A stretch of DNA of 64,000 nucleotides, taken from Oceanobacillus sp. HTM 045 (GTDB taxonomy: Bacteria; Pseudomonadota; Alphaproteobacteria; Rhodobacterales; Rhodobacteraceae). Position numbers and translations under genes: made by a program. Below the pieces are notes generated by a model, which searched no databases, had not been told where the DNA came from, and worked only from the letters and a program-made list of their open reading frames with translations. The stretch covers positions 434,001 to 498,000 of the forward strand of contig WNWL01000003.1 of NCBI GenBank assembly GCA_009733745.1. The letters run 5' to 3'. Position 1 is the stretch's first letter; every line of letters starts with the position of its first letter. Below, one piece after another: positions 53,720-61,453 of the stretch.

Positions 53720-54814
53720 ATGAAAAAGGTTCTCCTGAGCACCAGCGCCGTCGCGCTTGTCGGTGCCTTTGCGCCGCAGGCTTCGGCCGCTGAGTGGGAA
53801 ATGCGTGTTGGCGGTTACATGGAGCAGTACCTCGCCTTCGCTTCGGTTGACGGCCCGGCCGGCACCGACTTCGACGGTGTGGACTCCAAGCAGGACGCCG
53901 AGATCTTCTTCCTGCCGTCGATCACGCTCGACAACGGCCTGAAGTTCGGTGCCAACATCCAGCTCGAGGGTAACACCTCCGGCGACCAGATCGACGAGAG
54001 CTACGCCTTCGTCCAGGGTTCGTTCGGTGAGCTGCTGTTCGGTTCCGAGAACTCGGCCGGCTACAAGATGCACTACGCCGCGCCCGACGTGTCGATGATC
54101 AACGTGAACTCGGGTTCGACCGGCAACTTCGTGCCGTTCTCGTCGGCCACCCGTGGTTCGGACGTGTTCCGCGGCACCCTGGGCTCGACCTACATCGAGA
54201 ACGTTCGCAACAACGACGCGCACCGCTTCTCGTACTTCACCCCGCGCTTCGCCGGCTTCCAGCTCGGCGTGTCCTACGCCCGTGACGGCGCGCAGGACTC
54301 GGTCGCCCAGCTCGACTGCAACGCGATCACCTGCGACTACTTCGACGTCGCGGCCAACTACGTGAACTCGTTCGGCGACTTCAACATCGCCGCGTCGGCT
54401 CGCTGGGGCATCGCCTCGGGCGTCGCCACCGATCCTGAGGTCTACGGCTTCGGTCTGAACCTCGGCTACGGCGGCTTCACCATCGGTGGTTCGTGGGCCG
54501 AGCAGAACGACGGCGGCAACGACGACGGCCGTGCGTGGGATGCGGGCATCAGCTACGAGACCGGCCCCTGGGGCTTCTCGTTCACCTACTTCGAGGGCAT
54601 CAACCGCGACGACGAGAACTTCGGCGGCGTGAACTCGGACGAAGAGCTGAAGCAGTACCTGCTGGCCGTTCGCTACTCGCTCGCCAAGGGCGTCGACCTG
54701 CACGCCTACGGCGCGTACATCGACTTCGACGAGGAGTTCTCGGCTGGCGGCGCTGGCACCGGCGAGGACATCGACGGCTTCATCATCGGCACCGGCTTCA
54801 AGCTCTCGTTCTGA
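53720..54814 (+). CDS. General outer-membrane porin
   Basis: A 364-residue 16-strand-type porin. Signal MKKVLLSTSAVALVGAF ends AQASAA, the mature protein begins EWEMRVGGYMEQYLAFA, and alternating strands end with the aromatic C-terminus GTGFKLSF. Highly biased codon use (CTC, TTC, GGC) suggests high expression. ATG 53720 is chosen over ATG 53708 because AGGGA lies 5 bases before it. The 353-base upstream gap 53367-53719 has a TTGACG at 53593 and a palindrome CACACATGTGTG at 53689 but no gene. An intrinsic terminator follows the stop. Confidence 0.93.
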   Translation: MKKVLLSTSAVALVGAFAPQASAAEWEMRVGGYMEQYLAFASVDGPAGTDFDGVDSKQDAEIFFLPSITLDNGLKFGANIQLEGNTSGDQIDESYAFVQGSFGELLFGSENSAGYKMHYAAPDVSMINVNSGSTGNFVPFSSATRGSDVFRGTLGSTYIENVRNNDAHRFSYFTPRFAGFQLGVSYARDGAQDSVAQLDCNAITCDYFDVAANYVNSFGDFNIAASARWGIASGVATDPEVYGFGLNLGYGGFTIGGSWAEQNDGGNDDGRAWDAGISYETGPWGFSFTYFEGINRDDENFGGVNSDEELKQYLLAVRYSLAKGVDLHAYGAYIDFDEEFSAGGAGTGEDIDGFIIGTGFKLSF

Positions 54815-54842
54815 GCCTGCGGCAAACGCCAACGACTACCGG

Positions 54843-54870
54843 CAGGGGGGCTTCGGCCCCCCTGTTTTCT
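54843..54870 (+). terminator. Intrinsic terminator of the porin gene
   Basis: The 9-bp stem CAGGGGGGC (54843-54851)/GCCCCCCTG (54856-54864) closes a TTCG tetraloop and is followed by TTTTCT. A strong, classical terminator that isolates the porin from the sulfotransferase genes. Confidence 0.92.
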
Positions 54871-54902
54871 TTCGGGAACGCCCGTGCTACCGAGCGTGCA
54901 CC

Positions 54903-55754
54903 ATGGCGACGAAACCAAAACCCCAACCGCAGAAGAGCATCCTCTGGCTCGCCTCGTATCCGAAGTCGGGTAACACCTGGCTGCGGATATTCCTCGCCAA
55001 TTACCTGTTCAATCTCGACCGCCCCGTGCCCATCAACGAGGTGCACCGGATCGGCATGGGCGACTCCGTCGCGAACGCCTATCGCAAGGTGGCGAAGGGC
55101 GAGTTCGACGTGCACGACGTGCGCCAGACCCTGCGGCTCAGGAACGCCGTCCTCCAGGCGGTCGTGAATAACGGCGCCGAGGTCAACTTCCTGAAAACCC
55201 ACAACAAGCGCGGCGCGATCAACGAGGTCGAGCTGATCCCGCGCAAGTTCACGCGGGGCGCGATCTACGTGATGCGCGACCCGCGGGACATGGTGTTCTC
55301 CTACGCAAGGCATTTCGGCTACGACGTCGATGGCGCCTCGCAGGCGATCTGCGCACCGATGAACGGCGCGGTGCCGGACAAGAGCGTCGTCACGCAGTGG
55401 TTCGGAAGTTGGTCGGACCATGTGCGGAGCTGGACCCGCGGCAAGGGCTTCCCGCTCCTGACGCTGCGCTACGAGGACATGCAGAGCAACCCGACGCTCG
55501 CCTTCGGGCGCGTGCTCAAGTTCATCGGCATGCCGGTCGACGCCGCGCGGCTGGAAAAGGCGATCCGGTTCTCCTCCTTCGACGAGGTCCGCAAGCAGGA
55601 GAGCGAGAAGGGTTTCATCGAGAAATCGGCGGTCGCCGAGCGGTTCTTCCATTCGGGCACATCCGGCCAGTGGCGCAACGACCTGCCGCCGGCGCTCGCC
55701 GATCGCATCGTCGTGGCGAACGGCGAGACGATGCGCGAGTTCGGCTATATCTGA
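54903..55754 (+). CDS. Sulfotransferase domain protein, first of three
   Basis: A 283-residue PAPS-dependent sulfotransferase. The 5'-phosphosulfate loop is SYPKSGNTWLR (residues 18-28), the 3'-phosphate site is IYVMRDPRDMVFSYARHFG, and RYEDM with FIGMP follow. It moves a sulfuryl group from PAPS to a hydroxyl of a small molecule or glycan. It is the first of a tandem of three paralogues with gaps of 7 and 3 bases. Acceptor unknown. Confidence 0.9.
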   Translation: MATKPKPQPQKSILWLASYPKSGNTWLRIFLANYLFNLDRPVPINEVHRIGMGDSVANAYRKVAKGEFDVHDVRQTLRLRNAVLQAVVNNGAEVNFLKTHNKRGAINEVELIPRKFTRGAIYVMRDPRDMVFSYARHFGYDVDGASQAICAPMNGAVPDKSVVTQWFGSWSDHVRSWTRGKGFPLLTLRYEDMQSNPTLAFGRVLKFIGMPVDAARLEKAIRFSSFDEVRKQESEKGFIEKSAVAERFFHSGTSGQWRNDLPPALADRIVVANGETMREFGYI

Positions 55755-55761
55755 GGGCAGC

Positions 55762-56595
55762 ATGGTCCGGGATCTGCGTACCCTCGTCTGGCTGGCGTCC
55801 TATCCGAAGTCGGGCAACACCTGGCTCCGCGCCTTCCTCGGCAACTACCTGTTCAAGCGCGAAGAACCATTGAGTCTCAACGACTTGAAGCGCGTCAGCT
55901 CGGGCGACGCGCCGGCGGCGGCCTATCGCGACATCGCCGGCAGGCCACCGCAGGGTCTCCACGGGCTCGCGCTCATGCAGGTGCGCACGAAGTACCTGCA
56001 CCGGATCGCGACGCAGGCGGACATCAGCTTCGTGAAGACCCACAGCGCCAATGTCCGGATCCAGAACGTGCCGCTGATCCCGCCGCAGTTCACCCGGATG
56101 GCGATCTACGTCGTGCGTAACCCCTTGGACATGCTGGTTTCTTTCGCCGACCATTTCGCCATGAGCTTCGAGCGGGCGGCCGAGGCGATTGCGACCAAGA
56201 CCAACGGCGTGCCGCCGAACCAGAAGGTGCTCGGCCAGTATCTCGGCACCTGGTCGGACCATGTGAAGGGCTGGACGCGGGCGAAGGACATTCGCGTGCA
56301 CACGGTCCGCTACGAGGACATGCAGTCGGACCCGGAGCAGGCTTTCTCCAGGGTTATCAAGGCGATGGGCGTGCCGGTAGACGACGCGGCACTGCGCCAG
56401 GCGATCGAGTTCTCGTCCTTCGAGACGCTGAAGCGGCTCGAATCCGAGACGGGCTTCGACGAGAAGGGCGCGGCGCAGGAGCGGTTCTTCCGGGAGGGAC
56501 GCACCGGCACCGGTTCGGAGGCGCTTCCGCCCGCCGTGATCGAGAAAATCAAGCAGGATCATGGGGATACCATGCGACGGCACGGGTATCTCTGA
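55762..56595 (+). CDS. Sulfotransferase domain protein, second of three
   Basis: A 277-residue paralogue of its neighbours. The PAPS 5' loop is SYPKSGNTWLRAFLGNYLF (residues 13-31), and the 3'-phosphate site IYVVRNPLDMLVSFADHFA is intact, followed by VRYEDMQSDPEQAF. All expected binding residues are present, so it should be active. The clear divergence between the copies (sensor/acceptor region 35-80) suggests different acceptors. Confidence 0.9.
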   Translation: MVRDLRTLVWLASYPKSGNTWLRAFLGNYLFKREEPLSLNDLKRVSSGDAPAAAYRDIAGRPPQGLHGLALMQVRTKYLHRIATQADISFVKTHSANVRIQNVPLIPPQFTRMAIYVVRNPLDMLVSFADHFAMSFERAAEAIATKTNGVPPNQKVLGQYLGTWSDHVKGWTRAKDIRVHTVRYEDMQSDPEQAFSRVIKAMGVPVDDAALRQAIEFSSFETLKRLESETGFDEKGAAQERFFREGRTGTGSEALPPAVIEKIKQDHGDTMRRHGYL

Positions 56596-56598
56596 GCC

Positions 56599-57444
56599 AT
56601 GAACCTGCGACGGATCATCTGGATCGCCTCCTTTCCCAAGTCCGGGAACACCTGGACGCGGAGCTTTCTCGCCAATTACTTCCTGCCGGAAGGCGAGACG
56701 CTGGGGATCAACGAGCTGAAGCGGTTCACAACGGCGGACGTGCGGCAGGACTTCTTCGACAAGGCGGCCGGGCGGCCGTTCCGGGCGCGGAATTTTGACG
56801 AGTGGCTGGCGCTGCGGCCGAAGGTGCTGCGGCTGATCGCCGGGTCGAAACCCACCGCGCATTTCGTCAAGACGCATTGCAAGATCGCCAAGGTGGGGCA
56901 GATTCCCCTTATTCCCCCGGATGTTACGGCGGGGGCGATCTACGTGATCCGCAACCCGTTCGACGTGGCGCCGTCCTTCGCGCGGCATCTCGGGATGGAC
57001 ATCGACAGCGCCATCGACGCGATGCAGAATCCCAACGCGATGAACGCCTCGGACACCAACATCTTCGAGTTCATGGGCCGCTGGGACGACCATGTTCGGA
57101 GCTGGATGAATGCACCGGGGCTGACCCGACACGTCATCCGCTACGAGGACCTCGCGGCGGACCCGGAGGCCGCGTTCCGGGCCTTGCTGAAGTTCCTCCA
57201 GGCCCCGGTTTCCGATGCCAAGCTGCGCCAGGCGATCGAGGCGTCGAGCTTCGACCGGATGAAGAAACAGGAAGAAAAACAAGGCTTTATCGAGCGACCG
57301 AAGCACATGCAGAGCTTCTTCACCAAGGGCCGCGCGGGGAGCTGGCGCGAGGATCTGACCGATGCGCAGGTGAAGAAGATCCGCAAGGCATTCCTGCCGA
57401 TGCTGGAGGCGCACTGGCCCGAACTGGTCGAGGAAACGGCATGA
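56599..57444 (+). CDS. Sulfotransferase domain protein, third of three
   Basis: A 281-residue paralogue with SFPKSGNTWTRSFLANYFL (residues 11-29) and IYVIRNPFDVAPSFARHLG. The motif positions agree with the other two copies, and it ends HWPELVEETA. It overlaps yggS by 4 bases, so the array may be transcribed through into yggS. No PAPS-synthesis genes are in the window. Confidence 0.88.
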   Translation: MNLRRIIWIASFPKSGNTWTRSFLANYFLPEGETLGINELKRFTTADVRQDFFDKAAGRPFRARNFDEWLALRPKVLRLIAGSKPTAHFVKTHCKIAKVGQIPLIPPDVTAGAIYVIRNPFDVAPSFARHLGMDIDSAIDAMQNPNAMNASDTNIFEFMGRWDDHVRSWMNAPGLTRHVIRYEDLAADPEAAFRALLKFLQAPVSDAKLRQAIEASSFDRMKKQEEKQGFIERPKHMQSFFTKGRAGSWREDLTDAQVKKIRKAFLPMLEAHWPELVEETA

Positions 57445-58100
57445 CGGGGATCGCTGAGGTCAAGGCCCGGGTCGTGGCGGCCTGTGAAAAAGCGGGGCGG
57501 GACGCGGCTGAGGTCACGCTGGTCGCGATCTCCAAGGTTCAGCCGCTGGAGCGGGTCGAGGCGGTGCTGGAGGCCGGGCACCGGGTGTTCGGCGAGAACC
57601 GGGTGCAGGAAGCGGCGTCGAAATGGCCAGATTTTCGCGAGCGTTTCCAAGGGGTTGAGCTGCATCTCGTCGGGCCGCTCCAGACCAACAAGGTCGGCCA
57701 GGCGGTGGGATTGTTCGATGTCATCCAGTCGGTGGACCGGGAGAAGCTGGCCCGGAAACTGGCGGCGGAATTCGGCAAGCAGGGCCGGGTTCTGCCCTGT
57801 TACGTGCAGGTGAATACCGGCGCGGAACCGCAGAAGGCGGGGATCTTGCCGGACGATGCGGACGCGTTCATCGCCGCCTGCCGTGGGGAATATGAACTGC
57901 CGCTGGAGGGCCTGATGGCCATTCCACCCGTGGATGAGCCACCGGAGAGCCATTTCGCGTTGTTGCGCGAGATCGCCGAGCGGAACGGCCTCAAGGGGCT
58001 GTCCATGGGCATGAGCGCCGATTTTGAGACCGCGATCGCGATGGGCGCGACGGTTGTACGGGTCGGCTCCGCCGTCTTCGGCGAGCGGGTGCCCGGGTAG
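57441..58100 (+). CDS. yggS: PLP homeostasis protein YggS/PLPBP
   Basis: A 219-residue PLP-binding TIM-barrel protein. TLVAISKVQPLERVEAVLEAG holds the PLP lysine (Lys in SKVQP), followed by FGENRVQEAASKW, HLVGPLQTNK and LSMGMSADFETAIAMGATVVRVGSAVFG. It controls free PLP levels and B6/amino-acid homeostasis. The start overlaps the third sulfotransferase by 4 bases. Confidence 0.93.
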   Translation: MTGIAEVKARVVAACEKAGRDAAEVTLVAISKVQPLERVEAVLEAGHRVFGENRVQEAASKWPDFRERFQGVELHLVGPLQTNKVGQAVGLFDVIQSVDREKLARKLAAEFGKQGRVLPCYVQVNTGAEPQKAGILPDDADAFIAACRGEYELPLEGLMAIPPVDEPPESHFALLREIAERNGLKGLSMGMSADFETAIAMGATVVRVGSAVFGERVPG

Positions 58101-58128
58101 ACGACTTCACCTGCGGACATCGTCCCCG

Positions 58129-58223
58129 GAGGGGTGACATTGTGAATGTCACCTTTTCGGAAGCCTTTCCCGAAAGGAACCGCAAGTCACCGCCAGGAGT
58201 GAATGGGGTATCCTGATACCCCA
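58129..58223. repeat. Structured intergenic repeat, copy B
   Basis: In the convergent gap between yggS and the L,D-transpeptidase gene. GGTGACAT (58133-58140)/ATGTCACC (58146-58153) is followed by TTTT and acts like a terminator, and TGGGGTATC (58204-58212)/GATACCCCA (58215-58223) closes the element. The order of blocks matches copy A at 48450-48543 in reverse complement, including an identical 16-mer TTCCCGAAAGGAACCG at 58167-58182. Confidence 0.75.
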
Positions 58224-58234
58224 CGCAGCCTCGC

Positions 58235-58741
58235 CTACCAGAGCCCGCCGCGCTCGCGGATGACGAGCCGGGATTCGGGCGTCCAGCGTTCGAGAATCCA
58301 GCGCAGGTCCGGCAGGCGGAAACCGATGCAGCCGGCGGTCGGGTGCCGGGGCTTCCGCCAGAGATGGACGAAGATCGCCGAGCCCATGCCGGGGATCGCT
58401 GGAGTGTTGTGATCGGTGATCGCGAGCAGGTCGTAGAGCCGGTCGGCGCGGCGCATGTGTTCCGCCGGGAAATCGTGCGGGTGCAGGATCGCGGAATTGT
58501 AGGCCGGGTCCGCCGGGTCTTCCGACCAGCCGTCGCGCGGGCCGATGGGGGGTTCGTGGGCGAACAGCCGGTCGGGCCGGTGGCGGACCTCGGTGATCCG
58601 CCAGACCCCGGCAGGGGAGGCACCGTCGCCTTCGCGCTTCTGCGCCGCGGGGAGGATTCCGCCGCGGCCGTGGGAGCAGGGGAAGCGGCGGCCCATGAAG
58701 CGGGCGCCCCAGGGGCCGACCACGAGGTCGGTTGGCTTCAA
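58235..58741 (-). CDS. L,D-transpeptidase (YkuD family)
   Basis: A 168-residue YkuD-domain enzyme. The catalytic region is [18 protein letters not shown] (His, Thr-Ala-Gly-Cys), with an upstream [13 protein letters not shown] strand and [20 protein letters not shown]. It crosslinks or anchors peptidoglycan stems through a Cys nucleophile. No signal peptide is seen, unlike most members. Start TTG 58741 overlaps the ribA TGA by 4 bases; an internal GTG is possible. Confidence 0.8.
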   Translation of the reverse strand: MKPTDLVVGPWGARFMGRRFPCSHGRGGILPAAQKREGDGASPAGVWRITEVRHRPDRLFAHEPPIGPRDGWSEDPADPAYNSAILHPHDFPAEHMRRADRLYDLLAITDHNTPAIPGMGSAIFVHLWRKPRHPTAGCIGFRLPDLRWILERWTPESRLVIRERGGLW

Positions 58742-59916
58742 AGCAGGTGCCCGCTCTTCGCGGCCTTGGTGGCGAGATAGGCGTGGTTGTGGGCCGTCTC
58801 GCCGACCTTGAGCGGCACGCGCTCGGCCACGGCGACGCCGGCGCGCTGCATCATGTCGATCTTGCGCGGGTTGTTGGTCATCAGCCGGACGGAGGAGAAA
58901 CCCATCGCCTTGAGGATCTCGGCACCGAGGCGGAAATCGCGCTCGTCGTCCTCGAAGCCGAGGCGGTGGTTGGCCTCCACCGTGTCGAAGCCCTGGTCCT
59001 GCAGCGAGTAGGCGCGCATCTTGTTGGCGAGGCCGATGCCGCGCCCCTCCTGGTTCAGGTAGAGGAGCACGCCCGCGCCCGCCTCGGCGATCTGGTCGAG
59101 CGCCGCGTGAAGCTGCGGGCCGCAGTCGCACTTGAGCGAACCGATCACGTCGCCGGTGAAGCAGGCGGAGTGGAGCCGCGAGAGCACCGGCTCGCCCCGG
59201 TCGGGCTGGCCGATCTCGACGGCGTAATGCTCCTCGCCGCCATCGGCGGGGCGCCAGACATGGACGCGGCCGGCCTCGGAGACGGCGATCGGCACGCGGG
59301 CGCGGGAGACGGAAGCCATCGCCAGCGCCGAACCCTCGGCGCGGCGGACGGCGAACTCGTCGAGCACCGAAAGCCCGCCTGCGCGGGCGAGGGCCGGGGC
59401 GGTCTCGCGGTCGGGCCAGGTGGCGACGACCGCTGCGGGCAGCACGCGGGCCTGCTTGCAGAGCAGCACGGCGAGGCGGTGCAGCGTGGCGGATCCGCCG
59501 CGGCGGGTCAGGAACGGGCCCTTCATCGGGTGGCTGAGATCGGTCGCCGGGTCCGCCGTGGCGCGGAGGCGGTCGAGGGTCATCTGGTCGTCCACCACCA
59601 CGCGGGCGAGGTCGCCGTCATAGGCGCGGGCCTTCAGCGTCTCGGCCCGGCGGTGGGTGATGGCGAGGTCGAGCTCGGGCGCGCCGAGGGCGCGGAACGC
59701 CTCGAACCGAGGGGCGGAGACCGTCTCGGCGGCGATCACCAGCGCGGAGCCGTCGGCCCCGGTGAGGGCGACCGGCGCACCGATGCGCAGGTCGGCGCGG
59801 GCGCGGCTGACCGATTCCTCGTCGGTCAGGGCGAGGCCAGGCAGGCGGTCGGAGCGGTCGCTGTCGTCACCGGTCTTGTCGGGAGTCTTGTCGGGGCCGC
59901 ACATCTCGGGATCCAT
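58738..59916 (-). CDS. ribA: GTP cyclohydrolase II
   Basis: A 392-residue riboflavin-pathway enzyme. The C-terminal 200 residues hold the zinc ligands ([20 protein letters not shown]) and GTP loop [25 protein letters not shown]. The N-terminal 190 residues resemble the degenerate DHBP-synthase-like domain seen in alphaproteobacterial RibA, without its catalytic DE(D)R acidic loop, so only the GTP step is expected. ATG 59916. It is divergent from the OmpR-type regulator. Confidence 0.9.
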   Translation of the reverse strand: MDPEMCGPDKTPDKTGDDSDRSDRLPGLALTDEESVSRARADLRIGAPVALTGADGSALVIAAETVSAPRFEAFRALGAPELDLAITHRRAETLKARAYDGDLARVVVDDQMTLDRLRATADPATDLSHPMKGPFLTRRGGSATLHRLAVLLCKQARVLPAAVVATWPDRETAPALARAGGLSVLDEFAVRRAEGSALAMASVSRARVPIAVSEAGRVHVWRPADGGEEHYAVEIGQPDRGEPVLSRLHSACFTGDVIGSLKCDCGPQLHAALDQIAEAGAGVLLYLNQEGRGIGLANKMRAYSLQDQGFDTVEANHRLGFEDDERDFRLGAEILKAMGFSSVRLMTNNPRKIDMMQRAGVAVAERVPLKVGETAHNHAYLATKAAKSGHLL

Positions 59917-60087
59917 CGGGTCTGAAGCTGCGAGAATGAATATAGGACTGAAGCCGAACCATACCCAGTCTGAAACAAAAACGCGCTTCTCCTAAACCCT
60001 TCGTGAGAGGATTGCAAAAAACCGTGGTTGCAGCCGGTGCATACCCATCTGATCGGCCAGCCAACCCACGGGAGGGAGGAGCCCGAC

Positions 60088-60765
60088 ATGAAGAAGATCC
60101 TGCTCGTCGACGATGACAGCGACCTGCGCGAGGCGCTGGCCGAACAGCTGATGCTGGTCGAGGAATTCGACGTCTACGAGGCCGAAAGCGGCGGCAGCGG
60201 CATCGAGCGCGCCCGGAGCGAGCTGCACGACCTGGTGATCCTCGACGTGGGCCTGCCGGACATGGACGGACGCGAGGCCTGCAGGCTGATGCGCAAGCAG
60301 GGCGTGAAATGCCCGATCGTCATGCTGACGGGCCACAACTCGGACAGCGACACGATCCTCGGGCTGGACGCAGGCGCGAACGACTACGTCGCCAAGCCGT
60401 TCAAGTTCCCGGTGCTGCTGGCGCGGATCCGGGCGCAGCTCCGCCAGCACGAACAGTCGGAGGACGCGGTGTTCTCGATCGGGCCCTACTCGTTCCGCCC
60501 CTCGGCCAAGACGCTGGTGGACGAGAATGAGCAGAAGATCCGCCTGACGGAGAAGGAGACCAACATCCTCAAGTTCCTCTACCGCGCCGGCGGGCGCATG
60601 GTGGAGCGCGACGTTTTGTTGCATGAGGTGTGGGGCTACAACGCGGGGGTGACCACGCATACGCTCGAAACGCATATATACAGGCTGCGTCAGAAGATAG
60701 AGCCCGATCCTTCCAACGCGTCGATCCTGCTCACGGTAGCGGGAGGTTACAGGATCGCGATGTAA
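60088..60765 (+). CDS. OmpR-family response regulator
   Basis: A 225-residue two-component regulator. Receiver residues 1-118 carry the acidic pair DDD (8-10), the phospho-acceptor Asp53 in LDVGLPDMDG, the Thr at 81 and Lys103 (VAKPFKFP). Residues 128-225 are the winged helix (LTEKETNILKFLYRAGG; HTLETHIYRLRQKIEPDPSNASILLTVAGGYRIAM). ATG 60088 follows GGGAGGGAGGA. No kinase lies next to it, so its partner is elsewhere. A C-rich RNA candidate begins about 50 bases downstream. Confidence 0.92.
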   Translation: MKKILLVDDDSDLREALAEQLMLVEEFDVYEAESGGSGIERARSELHDLVILDVGLPDMDGREACRLMRKQGVKCPIVMLTGHNSDSDTILGLDAGANDYVAKPFKFPVLLARIRAQLRQHEQSEDAVFSIGPYSFRPSAKTLVDENEQKIRLTEKETNILKFLYRAGGRMVERDVLLHEVWGYNAGVTTHTLETHIYRLRQKIEPDPSNASILLTVAGGYRIAM

Positions 60766-60782
60766 CCGAGTGTAACCGCGCA

Positions 60783-60811
60783 CTTGACAGTGGTTTCGGT
60801 ACTCATATCTG
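60783..60811 (+). promoter_or_regulatory. Candidate promoter of the small RNA
   Basis: CTTGAC at 60783-60788 matches the alphaproteobacterial -35 exactly. The -10 region (around 60804-60811, CATATCTG) is a weaker match, with 15 to 17 bases spacing depending on register. A start near 60815 would place the first hairpin at the 5' end. Confidence 0.45.
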
Positions 60812-60814
60812 TCG

Positions 60815-60938
60815 GGAAGGCGGCGGCTCCCCCCAAACCACAGACTGCCGCCTGAACGCGGGCTCTCCCCCCTCGACCCGCGTTACAGCCCGTTTTAGGG
60901 CGGCGCCCGGCGGCTCCCCCCGCCGGGCGCTCTGTTTT
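60815..60938 (+). ncRNA. Candidate small RNA with three C-rich (anti-Shine-Dalgarno) hairpin loops
   Basis: Three successive stems each display a C-rich loop. Stem 1 AGGCGGC (60818-60824)/GCCGCCT (60847-60853) has a loop starting GGCTCCCCCC. Stem 2 AACGCGGG (60855-60862)/CCCGCGTT (60877-60884) has loop CTCTCCCCCCTCGA. Stem 3 GCGCCCGGCGG/CCGCCGGGCGC (60903-60930) has loop CTCCCC and ends in a T run. Loops of this kind can pair with the GGGGAG-like Shine-Dalgarno of mRNAs, as in the CCUCCUCCC-loop RNAs (CcsR/cuckoo families). No coding sequence is seen in 60766-61030. Confidence 0.5.
60903..60938 (+). terminator. Intrinsic terminator at the end of the small-RNA candidate
   Basis: GCGCCCGGCGG (60903-60913) pairs with CCGCCGGGCGC (60920-60930) around CTCCCC, followed by TCTGTTTT. 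If the small RNA is not separate, this would be the terminator of the response-regulator gene. Confidence 0.85.
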
Positions 60939-61030
60939 CGGGGGGCGCATTTGGGGTCAACTTGGGGTCCAGTTCGTCTCCATTTGGAATGGACTCGGCG
61001 TGACCCTGTCGGTCTGCCCGGGCGCCTGGC

Positions 61031-61453
61031 TTAGCGGGCGGCGTGGATCGCGGCGATGCGGTCGAGATGTTCCGCGGTGAGCGGTTTCATCAGCCGGTCA
61101 CGGATCAGTGGCAGGGCGTTGGCGCGGTCGTCCAGCATCTCGTCGAGCTCGATGGTGAGCATCAGGATCACGGTGGGCGCGAAATCCGGGCCGAGCCGGG
61201 CGACGGCGCGTTCGAGGAACTCCAGCCCGTCCATCCGCGGCATGTTGATGTCGAGCAGGATCACGTCGATCTCGGGCGCCTCGCCGGAGGTGAGGTAGTC
61301 CAGCGCCTCGTCGGCGTAGTGATAGCCGATCAGCGCGTCGACCAGCCCGCTGCGGTCGATCACGCGGCGGTAGAGCCGCTGGTCGATGAAACTGTCGTCC
61401 ACCATCAGAAGGGTGCCTATCGGCGGCACGTCTCCGGCCCCGCCCGCGCTCAC
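61031..61453 (-). CDS. Single-domain response regulator
   Basis: A 140-residue receiver without an output domain. Acidic residues VDDSF (18-22), phospho-acceptor Asp68 in LLDINMPRMDG, and Lys123 in RLMKPLTAEHL are present. ATG 61453 overlaps the stop of the kinase-like gene by 4 bases, so they form a pair. It belongs to the CheY-like group common with PAS histidine kinases. The downstream 60939-61030 holds no gene. Confidence 0.88.
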   Translation of the reverse strand: MSAGGAGDVPPIGTLLMVDDSFIDQRLYRRVIDRSGLVDALIGYHYADEALDYLTSGEAPEIDVILLDINMPRMDGLEFLERAVARLGPDFAPTVILMLTIELDEMLDDRANALPLIRDRLMKPLTAEHLDRIAAIHAAR

